Position numbers and translations under genes: made by a program. Positions 1 through 5,797 of a stretch of DNA of 5,797 nt are shown one piece after another. Position 1 is the first letter of the stretch, and each line of letters starts with the position of its first letter. This DNA is from Verrucomicrobiota bacterium. Its GTDB lineage: Bacteria > Verrucomicrobiota > Verrucomicrobiia > Opitutales > Seribacteraceae. A model generated the notes under the pieces. It was not told the origin of the DNA. It saw only the letters and a program-made list of their open reading frames with translations, and ran no database searches. The stretch spans positions 1 through 5,797 of the forward strand of contig JAURNO010000013.1 of assembly GCA_030830145.1 (NCBI GenBank), in the 5' to 3' direction.

Positions 1-1164
1 GGAGTAACGGTCTTTGAGGAAATTTTCGTAGCGACCGTCCGCTCGGATAGCGGCGGCATTTTTCAGCCCCCGGGCAAAGGCATCCATTCCTCCGACGTGA
101 GCATGGAACAAATCGATCGGTTCGTGGGATTCTCTACGGCGCTTGGAGTCGAAATTAAGTCCTCCAGTTGTAAAACCTCCCATTTCCAAAAGAACAAGCA
201 TGATTTTCGTCGTGTCGTAAACGTTGGTGGGGAACTGGTCGGTATCCCAACCGAGGAGCTCGTCACCGGCGTTTGCATCGATTGAGCCAAGGGCTCCGGC
301 GGCGGCGGCTACTTGCAGTTCGTGTTCAACGGTGTGACCAGCCAAAATCGCGTGGTTGGTTTCGATGTTGAGCTTGAAATGATCAAGCAGATCGTACTCA
401 CGAAGGAAATTCAAGCAGGCTGCACTGTCCGAGTCGTATTGGTGCTTGGTTGGCTCCTTTGGCTTCGGTTCGATGTAAAATTGTCCTTCAAAGCCAATTT
501 CTTTTTTGAAATCAACGGCCATGTGAAGAAGTCGCGCCAAGTGGTCGAGCTCTCTCTTCATGTTGGTGTTGATCAGGGAGCCGTATCCTTCCCGGCCTCC
601 CCAAAAAGTGTAGCCTTCACCCCCTAAACGATGGGTGACTTCGATGGCTTTCTTTACCTGAGCGGCTGAATAAGCGAAGACATCGACGAACGGGGAGGTT
701 CCCGCACCCATTGCATAACGAGGGTGTGCAAAGAGGCAAGCGGTACCCCAAAGCAGTTTTTTGCCGGTCTCGCCTTGAAGCTTTTCAAGTTCCTCCACCA
801 CGGCATCCAGTGCCTTGTTGGATTCCGCCAAAGTCGAGAGTTCAGGAGCTATGTCGCGGTCATGAAAACAATAGTAATCAATGCCTATTTTATCCATGAA
901 TTCGAAGAAAACATGAGTCCGCTTGACGGCGTTTTCAACCGAGTCCGAGCCATCGTCCCAAGGCATCAGTGCGGTGCCGGGACCAAATGGGTCGGCGAGG
1001 GGGTTTCTCATGCAATGCCAATAGGCAGCCCCGAAGCGCATGTGATCCTTCATCTTCTTTCCCTCCACTTCCTCCTCCGGATCGTAATGCTTGAATGCGA
1101 GATGGTTTCGGGAGTCTTTGCCTTCGAAGGCTATTTTCGAAACGTCTGAAAAATATTCGGTCAT
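1..1164 (-). CDS. xylA: Xylose isomerase, C-terminus cut by the window edge
   Basis: Interconverts D-xylose and D-xylulose (and D-glucose and D-fructose) in the cytoplasm, the entry step of the isomerase route of xylose use; a divalent-metal TIM-barrel enzyme. The 388 visible residues line up with E. coli XylA almost without gaps, as I recall that sequence. The catalytic pair His101/Asp104 is in YCFHDRD. The metal ligands are Glu232, Glu268, His271, Asp296, Asp307, Asp309 and Asp339, and Lys234 lies in the [14 protein letters not shown] block. Trp49, Trp139 and Trp188 of the substrate pocket are kept. The protein starts [11 protein letters not shown], matching the family N-terminus, so the ATG at 1164 is the right start. 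About 45-50 residues after DRYS lie off the left edge. The segment after Trp49-His50 reads [11 protein letters not shown], unlike the HTF of E. coli; I recall a similar form from Verrucomicrobiota. No xylulokinase or xylose regulator is visible. The start lacks a Shine-Dalgarno sequence and abuts an inverted repeat. Confidence 0.97.
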   Translation of the reverse strand, partial: MTEYFSDVSKIAFEGKDSRNHLAFKHYDPEEEVEGKKMKDHMRFGAAYWHCMRNPLADPFGPGTALMPWDDGSDSVENAVKRTHVFFEFMDKIGIDYYCFHDRDIAPELSTLAESNKALDAVVEELEKLQGETGKKLLWGTACLFAHPRYAMGAGTSPFVDVFAYSAAQVKKAIEVTHRLGGEGYTFWGGREGYGSLINTNMKRELDHLARLLHMAVDFKKEIGFEGQFYIEPKPKEPTKHQYDSDSAACLNFLREYDLLDHFKLNIETNHAILAGHTVEHELQVAAAAGALGSIDANAGDELLGWDTDQFPTNVYDTTKIMLVLLEMGGFTTGGLNFDSKRRRESHEPIDLFHAHVGGMDAFARGLKNAAAIRADGRYENFLKDRYS

Positions 1165-1217
1165 GACTTGATATGGGGTTGTATGGAAAAGTGAAAATGT
1201 GTCTTAGGATCAAGTCA
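1164..1217 (-). promoter_or_regulatory. 9-bp inverted repeat reaching into the xylA start codon
   Basis: TGACTTGAT (1164-1172) and ATCAAGTCA (1209-1217) are perfect reverse complements separated by 36 nt. On the xylA transcript the 5' arm is UGACUUGAU and the 3' arm is AUCAAGUCA, whose last base is the A of the AUG. If the stem forms, it pairs the eight bases before the start codon, where a ribosome would land. A protein-binding operator is the alternative reading. The repeat is seen directly; its function is inferred. Confidence 0.4.
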
Positions 1218-1317
1218 AATAGTCAAGGTAAGAATGGGGGAGGTGCGAACATCCGTATCTTGAAAAAATCAAAAACAACACAAAAACAACAGAAAATTAT
1301 GTTCGGTTTTAATCCGT
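1165..1317 (-). promoter_or_regulatory. Leader and promoter region of xylA
   Basis: This 153-bp gap separates xylA from the stop of the upstream regulatory gene, enough for an independent promoter. Read on the minus strand it is AT-rich and T-rich near the upstream gene (two copies of TGTTGTTTTTG, then TTTTTT). It then becomes C-rich, and ends with TTGACT twice, 8 bp apart. CATAAT at 1301-1296 resembles a -10 box but has no matching -35. TTGTGT at 1283-1278 and GATACG at 1259-1254 form another weak pair with an 18-nt gap. I cannot choose a promoter. CGAACAT (1246-1252) and ATGTTCG (1299-1305) form a 7-bp inverted repeat 46 nt apart that may be chance. No hairpin with a T-run is present to terminate the upstream gene. 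Confidence 0.45.
1270..1291. repeat. 11-bp perfect tandem duplication in the xylA upstream region
   Basis: CAAAAACAACA occurs twice head to tail, at 1270-1280 and 1281-1291. On the xylA coding strand this gives two T-rich blocks of TGTTGTTTTTG, followed by a further T-run. It may come from slippage, or it may act as AT-rich promoter-upstream sequence; nothing here decides between them. Confidence 0.8.
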
Positions 1318-2442
1318 TTAAGGCTGGCCTAGTTTTTGATGAGCTTCGGAGATGTCCTTACATACGATCCATTCCTCGCAACCGTCCAAATTGGTCCACA
1401 TTTCGGCTTCGTCTCCCTTTGCCACGAAGGCTCCTTTGATGGGGACCATCATTTCTTCCAATTTTTCTCCGATATCTCCGACGACATCGATTTCGTCTTC
1501 GCCGATTTCATCGAGACCGGAAACGTCCACAATGATCTTTTCAATGCCTTCGTTGATCGTCTTTCGTATTCGTGGTTCTATGTTTTCTTTGATTTCGTCG
1601 ATCACGAACGGACTCATTGGAGAGGGTACTTTAAAATATAGAGCGTCTTTTAGGATATCGAAGTATTGATCGGATGGATCGAGATTCAATATTTTGTACA
1701 TCGTTGAACGAACGGACTGTCCATCGATAGGTTTGGAAATGAAATTCTCAAAACCCGCGTCCGTCGCTTTTTTCAGGGAAGCCTCATCTCCTTTGACGCT
1801 CATGCCTATGATCGGACTCCTCATTGCTTTGGGGTTTGTCTTGAGCTTGCGTCGAAGTTCTATCGCAGCGTCTTTGGGTAGGGACAAGCTGATTATAATG
1901 GCTGCAAAAGTGGTGTCTTCGCATTCCTTAAGGGTGCTCGATTCGTCGGAGGCACTTCGGAGTTTCCACCCCTGACTCGAAAATACATCCGTTAACTGGG
2001 ATATGATATGATGTTTCTCTTCCACCACGAGAATAACGGGAGATGCCTGCCTGGCATTTATGCTGCTTTCGTCGTTCGCATCAATTAGAATATCATTCTT
2101 GGTGTTTCCTTCAATCGCCAATTGGTTCATGTGGTAAAGGCGACGGCCCAAATTACGAATCATTTTAACCGCAAATTTCGGATTCTCGGCAACGAGCTGT
2201 TCAAGTTTGTTGTCGAAGTATTTGACTTTAGTTTTTGTCTTTGCCCGAACCGAGGCACCCCTATTGTACATAAGGATTTCGCTTAGTTCTCCGAATATGG
2301 CTCCTTTTTGATCAATTTCGTTGAGGATCTTGTTGTCTCTGATTACCTCGACGACTCCTTCTTCCAGGATACAGAATCCTTTGCCCAATTCGCCTTCTTG
2401 AAGGATCGTGTCGTTTACTTCGTATTCTCTGGTCTCGTACAT
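1318..2442 (-). CDS. Cyclic-nucleotide-binding / pseudo-receiver / STAS-like signalling protein
   Basis: A 374-residue soluble protein with no membrane segment, helix-turn-helix or enzymatic output domain. Residues ~5-105 are a cyclic-nucleotide-binding domain (ILQEGELGKGFCILEEGVVEVI). Its phosphate-binding cassette is largely intact, with Gly51, Glu52, Arg61, Ala63 and Ser64 in FGELSEILMYNRGASV. After a polar linker, residues ~135-252 form a receiver fold (VILVVEEK ... FISKPID). This keeps the acidic pair Glu141/Glu142, Ser215 and Lys237, but Ser185 replaces the phospho-acceptor Asp in FAAIIISLSLP. Residues ~262-371 resemble a STAS domain: KIIVDVSGLDEIGEDEIDVV sits where anti-anti-sigma factors have DSSG, with Glu315-Asp316 replacing the serines. 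The open frame reaches TTG at 2535, but the extra 31 residues are non-domain sequence overlapping the candidate promoter and palindrome, so I take the ATG at 2442. The role is probably ligand sensing and protein-protein signalling, by inference. The first two domains are firm; the STAS call is less so. Confidence 0.85.
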   Translation of the reverse strand: MYETREYEVNDTILQEGELGKGFCILEEGVVEVIRDNKILNEIDQKGAIFGELSEILMYNRGASVRAKTKTKVKYFDNKLEQLVAENPKFAVKMIRNLGRRLYHMNQLAIEGNTKNDILIDANDESSINARQASPVILVVEEKHHIISQLTDVFSSQGWKLRSASDESSTLKECEDTTFAAIIISLSLPKDAAIELRRKLKTNPKAMRSPIIGMSVKGDEASLKKATDAGFENFISKPIDGQSVRSTMYKILNLDPSDQYFDILKDALYFKVPSPMSPFVIDEIKENIEPRIRKTINEGIEKIIVDVSGLDEIGEDEIDVVGDIGEKLEEMMVPIKGAFVAKGDEAEMWTNLDGCEEWIVCKDISEAHQKLGQP

Positions 2443-2470
2443 GGGGTATTCTTTGTTGGGGATGAGCGAG

Positions 2471-2495
2471 CGTGCAAACCTGATCGATTTGCACG
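2471..2495. promoter_or_regulatory. 25-bp palindrome, candidate operator
   Basis: CGTGCAAA (2471-2478) and TTTGCACG (2488-2495) are perfect 8-bp arms around a 9-nt centre, cctgatcga. The arms are GC-containing, unlike the simple AT palindromes nearby. The element begins about 5 nt downstream of the predicted transcription start, a usual place for a repressor site. It is not followed by a T-run on either strand, so it does not look like a terminator. It could also form a hairpin in the leader RNA. I found no second copy in the window. Confidence 0.55.
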
Positions 2496-2505
2496 GATGG
2501 TTGTT

Positions 2506-2535
2506 ATTATCTCTTTTTTTAGTGTAAAAAAACAA
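2506..2535 (-). promoter_or_regulatory. Candidate sigma70-type promoter
   Basis: On the minus strand TTGTTT (2535-2530) is followed after 18 nt by GATAAT (2511-2506). The -10 matches the consensus at five of six positions and the -35 at three of six. The sequence around and upstream of the -35 is AT-rich. The predicted start of transcription is near 2499, leaving a leader of about 57 nt before the ATG at 2442. Its placement just upstream of the palindrome supports it, but sigma70-type consensus may not fully apply in this organism. Confidence 0.4.
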
Positions 2536-2562
2536 GCACTTTTATTAATAAATTCAATGAGT

Positions 2563-4083
2563 TCACTGATCACTGCTTTTGCTGGTGGTAATCTTTGTCA
2601 CGGTAAGTTTGCCCATCAGTTCGGCCGCCGGAAGGAGGGACTCGGTGAGGGTTTGCTCTTGGAGGGAACTCGCGAATAAGGTTATTCTATCCGCGGGGCA
2701 CCGCACTTTGTCCAAAGCCGAGTCGAAATTAACCCATCTGCCTCTGAGGAAAAACTGAGTCCACATATGGTATACCATTGCATTTTCAACTCCCTTGAAT
2801 TCATCGACGTAGACAATGCCCGTAACTACCCTTGAGGGAATTCCCATTGCTCTGCCAAGTGCGGCTAGGAGAATCCCGTGCTCTGTGCAATCGCCCTCCC
2901 GCTTGCGGGCAACTTCGCTCGCCGAGGCAAAACCAACGGAGAAGGTTTTGTTGGAAACGTAAAGAGAAACGAAACGACAAAGCTTTTCAGCCATTTGGAA
3001 AACGTTGCCCGCTCCTCTGCCTGCTCCTTGAGCCAAGCTTTTGATCAGGGCATCTCCGCTATCGATCAAAATATTCGGTTCACGAAATTCCCTGTCGACT
3101 TGGGCCGGATGTCCCTTGCCTTTGCGGATTGCCAACCAATCATCGGCAAGCACTTCGACTTCGATGGTTTTTTCATCGATGCGGGTCAGCTTTTGAGTGT
3201 TTCCTTCGTATGAGATGCCGGTCAGTTTTCCCTTTGGCACACTCAGACGGAAGATACTGCGCTTGGCATTCTTGGGGATACTGGCGTCCAGAGAGATAAT
3301 CGTATCCATGAGAAAGTCATTGCGAATTGAATCCACTTTTTTCGCCTCCACTTCGGAAGCTTGGCGGATATCGATCTCCAAACCTCCCATATTCATTTGA
3401 GTCCGTACGGCAACGCCTTGTTCGTCCAACCAATTCGTGGTCTTCATCGATCCGAGTTTCGTACCCAGTTCGATTTCCGTTTTGAAGGCAATTTGTTCCT
3501 TTTGACTCAGGGTGATTTTTTCGCCTCCCTTCGTTCTAATGGTTGCCTTGGTGGGGTTGGCCATTCCAAAGTCCGGCGAATAAACGAGGACATCGTAAGT
3601 CCGACCCGCTTCTCTGAAATCAATTTGCCGAATGTATTTGAGCAACCCCCAAGTCATCTTTCCTTCTGCATCGAGAGGATAACGCTTGGTCGTCTCCCTG
3701 AAAAATTGTTTTTCCTGCACTACGATTTCACCGTTTTCAACCCATCCTTTCTTGGTTATGGGAATGCCTGCCATCAGCATGTCCCCGGAAAACCCCAAAA
3801 TAGCTCCACCGATTGTTTCCCTTGTCCTCTCGGAGACCTTCATCCCGATTACCTGTCCTGCGCGCTTGATCTTCATTTCGAAAATACTTTCGGACAAAAC
3901 CTCCCCGTTTTCCAGCTTCATAGTCGAATGGGCGAACCCCACCTTGGACTTGCCCAAGTATACTTCGTACCAACGATCCATGGCCTGAAAGCCTTCGCCG
4001 TCAGGTTGTTTTGCTTCGGCGAGGATACCCCAAAGTAAGAAGAGGGAAAGGCCGACGGATGGGGTAATGACGCGAAAAAGCAT
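2563..4083 (-). CDS. Secreted transglutaminase-like protein
   Basis: A 506-residue exported protein of the papain-like transglutaminase superfamily. Bacterial members usually act as peptidases or amide hydrolases rather than cross-linkers, and no substrate can be named here. From the ATG at 4083 it begins MLFRVITPSVG with a hydrophobic stretch to residue ~22 and a likely signal-peptidase site after AEA (residue 24). Residues ~32-300 are a beta-rich region starting WYEVYLGKSKVGFAHS, of a type often found before transglutaminase cores. The core spans ~360-455 with the full triad: Cys399 in REGDCTEHGILLAALGRAMGIPSRVV, His439 in VYHMWTQFFL and Asp454 in WVNFDSALD. The tail of ~50 residues has no motif I recognise. 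The frame opens at TTG 4143, but the added 20 residues would place basic sequence before the signal peptide, so the ATG is preferred. It is divergent from the oxidoreductase, with 84 bp between them. Confidence 0.88.
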   Translation of the reverse strand: MLFRVITPSVGLSLFLLWGILAEAKQPDGEGFQAMDRWYEVYLGKSKVGFAHSTMKLENGEVLSESIFEMKIKRAGQVIGMKVSERTRETIGGAILGFSGDMLMAGIPITKKGWVENGEIVVQEKQFFRETTKRYPLDAEGKMTWGLLKYIRQIDFREAGRTYDVLVYSPDFGMANPTKATIRTKGGEKITLSQKEQIAFKTEIELGTKLGSMKTTNWLDEQGVAVRTQMNMGGLEIDIRQASEVEAKKVDSIRNDFLMDTIISLDASIPKNAKRSIFRLSVPKGKLTGISYEGNTQKLTRIDEKTIEVEVLADDWLAIRKGKGHPAQVDREFREPNILIDSGDALIKSLAQGAGRGAGNVFQMAEKLCRFVSLYVSNKTFSVGFASASEVARKREGDCTEHGILLAALGRAMGIPSRVVTGIVYVDEFKGVENAMVYHMWTQFFLRGRWVNFDSALDKVRCPADRITLFASSLQEQTLTESLLPAAELMGKLTVTKITTSKSSDQ

Positions 4084-4167
4084 AGTTGCAAAGAGATCAA
4101 GATTTTGCCTGAGGAGTAGCCTTGGTGTCGACAATTTGCCCAAGCATTTGGTAAGAGTCGAGACACA
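4084..4167. promoter_or_regulatory. Divergent intergenic region
   Basis: These 84 bp lie between the starts of the transglutaminase gene (minus) and the oxidoreductase gene (plus), so both promoters should lie here or inside the opposing coding regions. I see an 8-bp palindrome TGTCGACA (4126-4133) and TTTGCC twice (4104-4109 and 4135-4140), but no convincing -35/-10 pair in either direction. Neither start has a clear ribosome binding site; the nearest purine run before 4168 is AAGAG, about 12 nt upstream. Confidence 0.4.
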
Positions 4168-5565
4168 ATGGAAAAGAATGAGGAATTCGATCTAATCGTA
4201 GTGGGTGGTGGAAGCGCTGGATACGCAGCCGCTCGGACATTTCACGAGCATGGCGGTCGAGTGGCCCTGGTGGATGGAGCTTCGGAGCTTGGCGGGCTTT
4301 GCATTCTTCGGGGGTGCATGCCTTCCAAAACCTTGATTTATTCGGCGGAGGCTCTGCATTTTGCCCGTCAAGGGTCCGTCTTTGGGTTCACCAGCGGTTC
4401 ACCGAAGGCTGACCTTGCAGCCATGCAGGCCCGCAAGCAAAAGGTGATTGCCGAGTTCGCGGATTACCGTCGCGGACAAATCGAGGACGGTCGCTTTGAG
4501 CTTTTCAGGACGCGTGCATCCTTCATGGATACGCACACCCTTGCCTTGGGTGATGGGCAATGCATACGAGGGAAGAAAATTCTTCTGTCCACTGGGTCGG
4601 AAATATCCGTCCCCCCCGTTCCCGGTTTGGCCGAAGTGCCATACAAGACGAGTGACGACGTGCTTGAACTTTCCGAGGTTCCTGATGAGTGTCTGGTCCT
4701 CGGCGGGGGAGTAGTGGCTTGTGAATTGGCTCAGTTTCTCGCTCGGGTTGGTTCGAGAGTCACGATCCTTCAACGAAGTTCTCGTTTGCTTAAGGAGTTT
4801 CCTGAGGAAGCCTCAAGGGCCGTTGAACGGGCAATGAGTGAGGAGGGTATAAAGATTCTAACGGGCGTATCACTGAAAGCTTTTCAGGCACTGGCGGAAG
4901 ACAAGATCAGCGTGTCGTATGAACATGAACAACAGGAGCAGAAGAGGGAGACTGTTTTTTTGTTTCTGGCTCTTGGGCGGATGCCTTCGACCCAAGGGCT
5001 TGCTCCGGAGCAAATTGGGTTGGAACTTCTTCCCAGTGGTCATGTGCGGACCAACGAATTCCAGCAAACCAGTTTGCCGCATGTTTATGCCGCAGGTGAT
5101 TGTTCCGGTCCTCACGAGATCGTTCACGTCGCCATCCGCCAAGGTGAGACGGCGGCCTTCCATGCTCTGGGGAAAAAAGTCGAGCCCATGCGTTACGATC
5201 ATTTGCTGACCGTGGTCTTTACCGACCCCCAAGTTGCCCGGGTAGGGCTATCACCCGATCAACTCAAGGAGCGGGGAATCGAGTTTCTTTCCGCATCCTA
5301 TCCTTTCGACGATCATGGCAAATCGATCCTCATGGAAGCCAAGCACGGTTACGTGGCAGTCCATGCCGAAAAGAATACGGGGCGCGTTCTGGGAGCGGAG
5401 TGCGTTGGGAAAGATGCTGGAGAGCTGATCCACTCTCTTTCCCTTGCGATTTCCCTTGAGGCAACCGTGCACTCCTTGATCAAGGCGGACTGGTATCATC
5501 CGACCCTGTCGGAAATCTGGACTTACCCGCTGGAAGACTTAGCCGAGGAGATTTTGCCTCAGTAG
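4168..5565 (+). CDS. FAD-dependent pyridine nucleotide-disulfide oxidoreductase (dihydrolipoyl dehydrogenase-like)
   Basis: A 465-residue class I flavoprotein disulfide reductase, cytoplasmic, passing electrons between NAD(P)H, FAD and a redox-active cysteine pair. FAD binds at GGGSAG (13-18) with Asp36 ending the second strand, and again at YAAGD (307-311). The redox disulfide is Cys45/Cys50 in GGLCILRGCMPSK. The NAD(P) Rossmann motif is LVLGGGVVACELA (176-188). The second strand ends VTILQRSSRLL, so Gln202-Arg203 occupy the place of the acidic residue of NADH-using enzymes, which suggests NADPH. The catalytic His444-Glu449 is in HPTLSE near the C-terminus, as in dihydrolipoyl dehydrogenase. 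Mercuric reductase features (N-terminal HMA domain, C-terminal Cys pair) are absent. No 2-oxoacid dehydrogenase genes are near, so it is probably not a standard E3, and the substrate is unknown. The ATG at 4168 directly precedes the FAD motif. The frame ends in three consecutive TAG codons. Confidence 0.9.
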   Translation: MEKNEEFDLIVVGGGSAGYAAARTFHEHGGRVALVDGASELGGLCILRGCMPSKTLIYSAEALHFARQGSVFGFTSGSPKADLAAMQARKQKVIAEFADYRRGQIEDGRFELFRTRASFMDTHTLALGDGQCIRGKKILLSTGSEISVPPVPGLAEVPYKTSDDVLELSEVPDECLVLGGGVVACELAQFLARVGSRVTILQRSSRLLKEFPEEASRAVERAMSEEGIKILTGVSLKAFQALAEDKISVSYEHEQQEQKRETVFLFLALGRMPSTQGLAPEQIGLELLPSGHVRTNEFQQTSLPHVYAAGDCSGPHEIVHVAIRQGETAAFHALGKKVEPMRYDHLLTVVFTDPQVARVGLSPDQLKERGIEFLSASYPFDDHGKSILMEAKHGYVAVHAEKNTGRVLGAECVGKDAGELIHSLSLAISLEATVHSLIKADWYHPTLSEIWTYPLEDLAEEILPQ

Positions 5566-5797
5566 TAGTAGTACATCATGAAGATCGCCAAGCCGGCCAA
5601 AAGGCCTGCCCAAAAGCGATCTTCCGAAAAGAGACTGATGGGTTTTCCTTCGACCTTCGAGCGCTTCACAACTGCAAAAGCTATTTCGGCAAAGGTAAAC
5701 CAAGTCCATATTGCCGCGGTCACTCCAGCGACCAAAGGAGTGCACCAATCTCCAACCATTGCCAAAGCGAGGACCATGTAAAGAACAAGGGTCAAGA
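5559..5797 (-). CDS. Small membrane protein, N-terminus probably beyond the window
   Basis: At least 78 residues are open to the right edge, ending at TGA 5561-5559. I do not recognise the family. The visible chain has hydrophobic stretches LVLYMVLALAMVG, LVAGVTAAIWTWFTFAEIAFAVV and FWAGLLAGLAIFMMYYYY. These suggest up to three membrane segments with a charged loop (KRSKVEGKPISLFSEDRF) between the second and third. Possible internal starts are TTG 5795 and ATG 5777, but the first hydrophobic stretch already begins at the edge, so the gene more likely continues. Support for it as real comes from the hydrophobic pattern, tryptophan placement typical of membrane boundaries, and an open frame through the whole stretch. 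It converges with the oxidoreductase and overlaps it by 7 bp. Confidence 0.6.
   Translation of the reverse strand, partial: LTLVLYMVLALAMVGDWCTPLVAGVTAAIWTWFTFAEIAFAVVKRSKVEGKPISLFSEDRFWAGLLAGLAIFMMYYYY
5561..5572. repeat. (AGT)4 trinucleotide repeat at a convergent gene junction
   Basis: AGT is repeated four times across the ends of two convergent genes. On the plus strand it gives the oxidoreductase three in-frame TAG codons (5563-5571). On the minus strand the same bases encode four tyrosines just before the TGA of the small membrane protein. No hairpin terminator is seen between the genes. Confidence 0.75.

Larger units (their letters stand above)
2443..2562 (-). promoter_or_regulatory. 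Leader region of the cyclic-nucleotide-binding gene
   Basis: This 120-bp gap follows the stop of the transglutaminase gene. It holds an AT-rich upstream half with a 12-bp perfect palindrome TTTATTAATAAA (2541-2552) and A- and T-runs, then a candidate promoter, then a strong inverted repeat. The base run before the ATG is AATACCCC, which gives no Shine-Dalgarno match. I see no stem followed by a T-run that would make a convincing terminator for the upstream gene. Confidence 0.5.

Noticed and set aside
724..1149. Plus-strand open frame of 141 codons
   Set aside because: Antisense shadow of xylA, whose minus-strand translation aligns residue by residue with known xylose isomerases.
2471..2495. 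Palindrome as a transcription terminator or CRP-type site
   Set aside because: No T-run follows it on either strand, and it does not match TGTGA-N6-TCACA, so a different operator or leader hairpin is more likely.
2514..2532. T7/A7 runs as a bidirectional terminator after the transglutaminase gene
   Set aside because: The runs could pair only as weak A-U stems with no GC core, and they overlap a good -10/-35 candidate.
2443..2535. Extended N-terminus of the cyclic-nucleotide-binding protein from TTG 2535
   Set aside because: The extra 31 residues add no domain sequence and would overlap the candidate promoter and palindrome. The family fold begins right after the ATG at 2442.
2308..2679. Plus-strand open frame of 123 codons spanning an intergenic gap
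   Set aside because: It runs antisense through two minus-strand genes and across the promoter-like region. Its product is low in recognisable features.
3361..4038. Long plus-strand open frame of 225 codons
   Set aside because: It lies wholly antisense to the transglutaminase gene, whose minus-strand product has a signal peptide and a full catalytic triad. The plus-strand product has no recognisable domain.
4168..5565. Mercuric reductase (merA)
   Set aside because: The NAD(P) region is MerA-like, but the C-terminal vicinal cysteines and the HMA domain are missing, the HPTLSE motif is present, and no other mer genes are visible.

Overview
The window is about 5.8 kb of bacterial chromosome with moderate GC and five protein-coding genes. 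There are no RNA genes, insertion sequences, CRISPR arrays or phage genes. The xylose isomerase has the sequence style I associate with Verrucomicrobiota and related PVC bacteria (for example [16 protein letters not shown] and [17 protein letters not shown]). None of the four visible gene starts has a convincing Shine-Dalgarno sequence. I lean towards a verrucomicrobial source, but this is inference from recalled family style and no search was run.

Layout, left to right. (1) Positions 1-1164, minus strand: xylA, xylose isomerase, with an intact N-terminus and active site; its last ~45-50 codons lie beyond the left edge. (2) 1165-1317: xylA leader, holding a 9-bp inverted repeat that reaches into the start codon and an 11-bp tandem repeat. 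(3) 1318-2442, minus: a three-domain regulatory protein with a cyclic-nucleotide-binding domain, a degenerate receiver domain and a C-terminal STAS-like domain. Both classical phospho-acceptor positions are replaced. (4) 2443-2562: its leader, with a candidate sigma70-type promoter and a perfect 8-bp-arm palindrome just downstream of the predicted transcription start. (5) 2563-4083, minus: a secreted transglutaminase-like protein with an intact Cys-His-Asp triad. (6) 4084-4167: short divergent intergenic region. (7) 4168-5565, plus: a class I flavin disulfide oxidoreductase related to dihydrolipoyl dehydrogenase and mercuric reductase. (8) 5559 to the right edge, minus: C-terminal part of a small membrane protein, converging on and overlapping the oxidoreductase by 7 bp.

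The genes do not form an obvious pathway. The three left-hand genes share a strand, but gaps of 120 and 153 bp with their own candidate signals suggest separate transcription units. The most unusual item is the protein at 1318-2442: it keeps a plausible nucleotide-binding cassette and has lost the residues that would let its other two domains be phosphorylated. It looks like a non-enzymatic signalling adaptor. Its leader palindrome and the xylA leader hairpin are the best candidate control elements.
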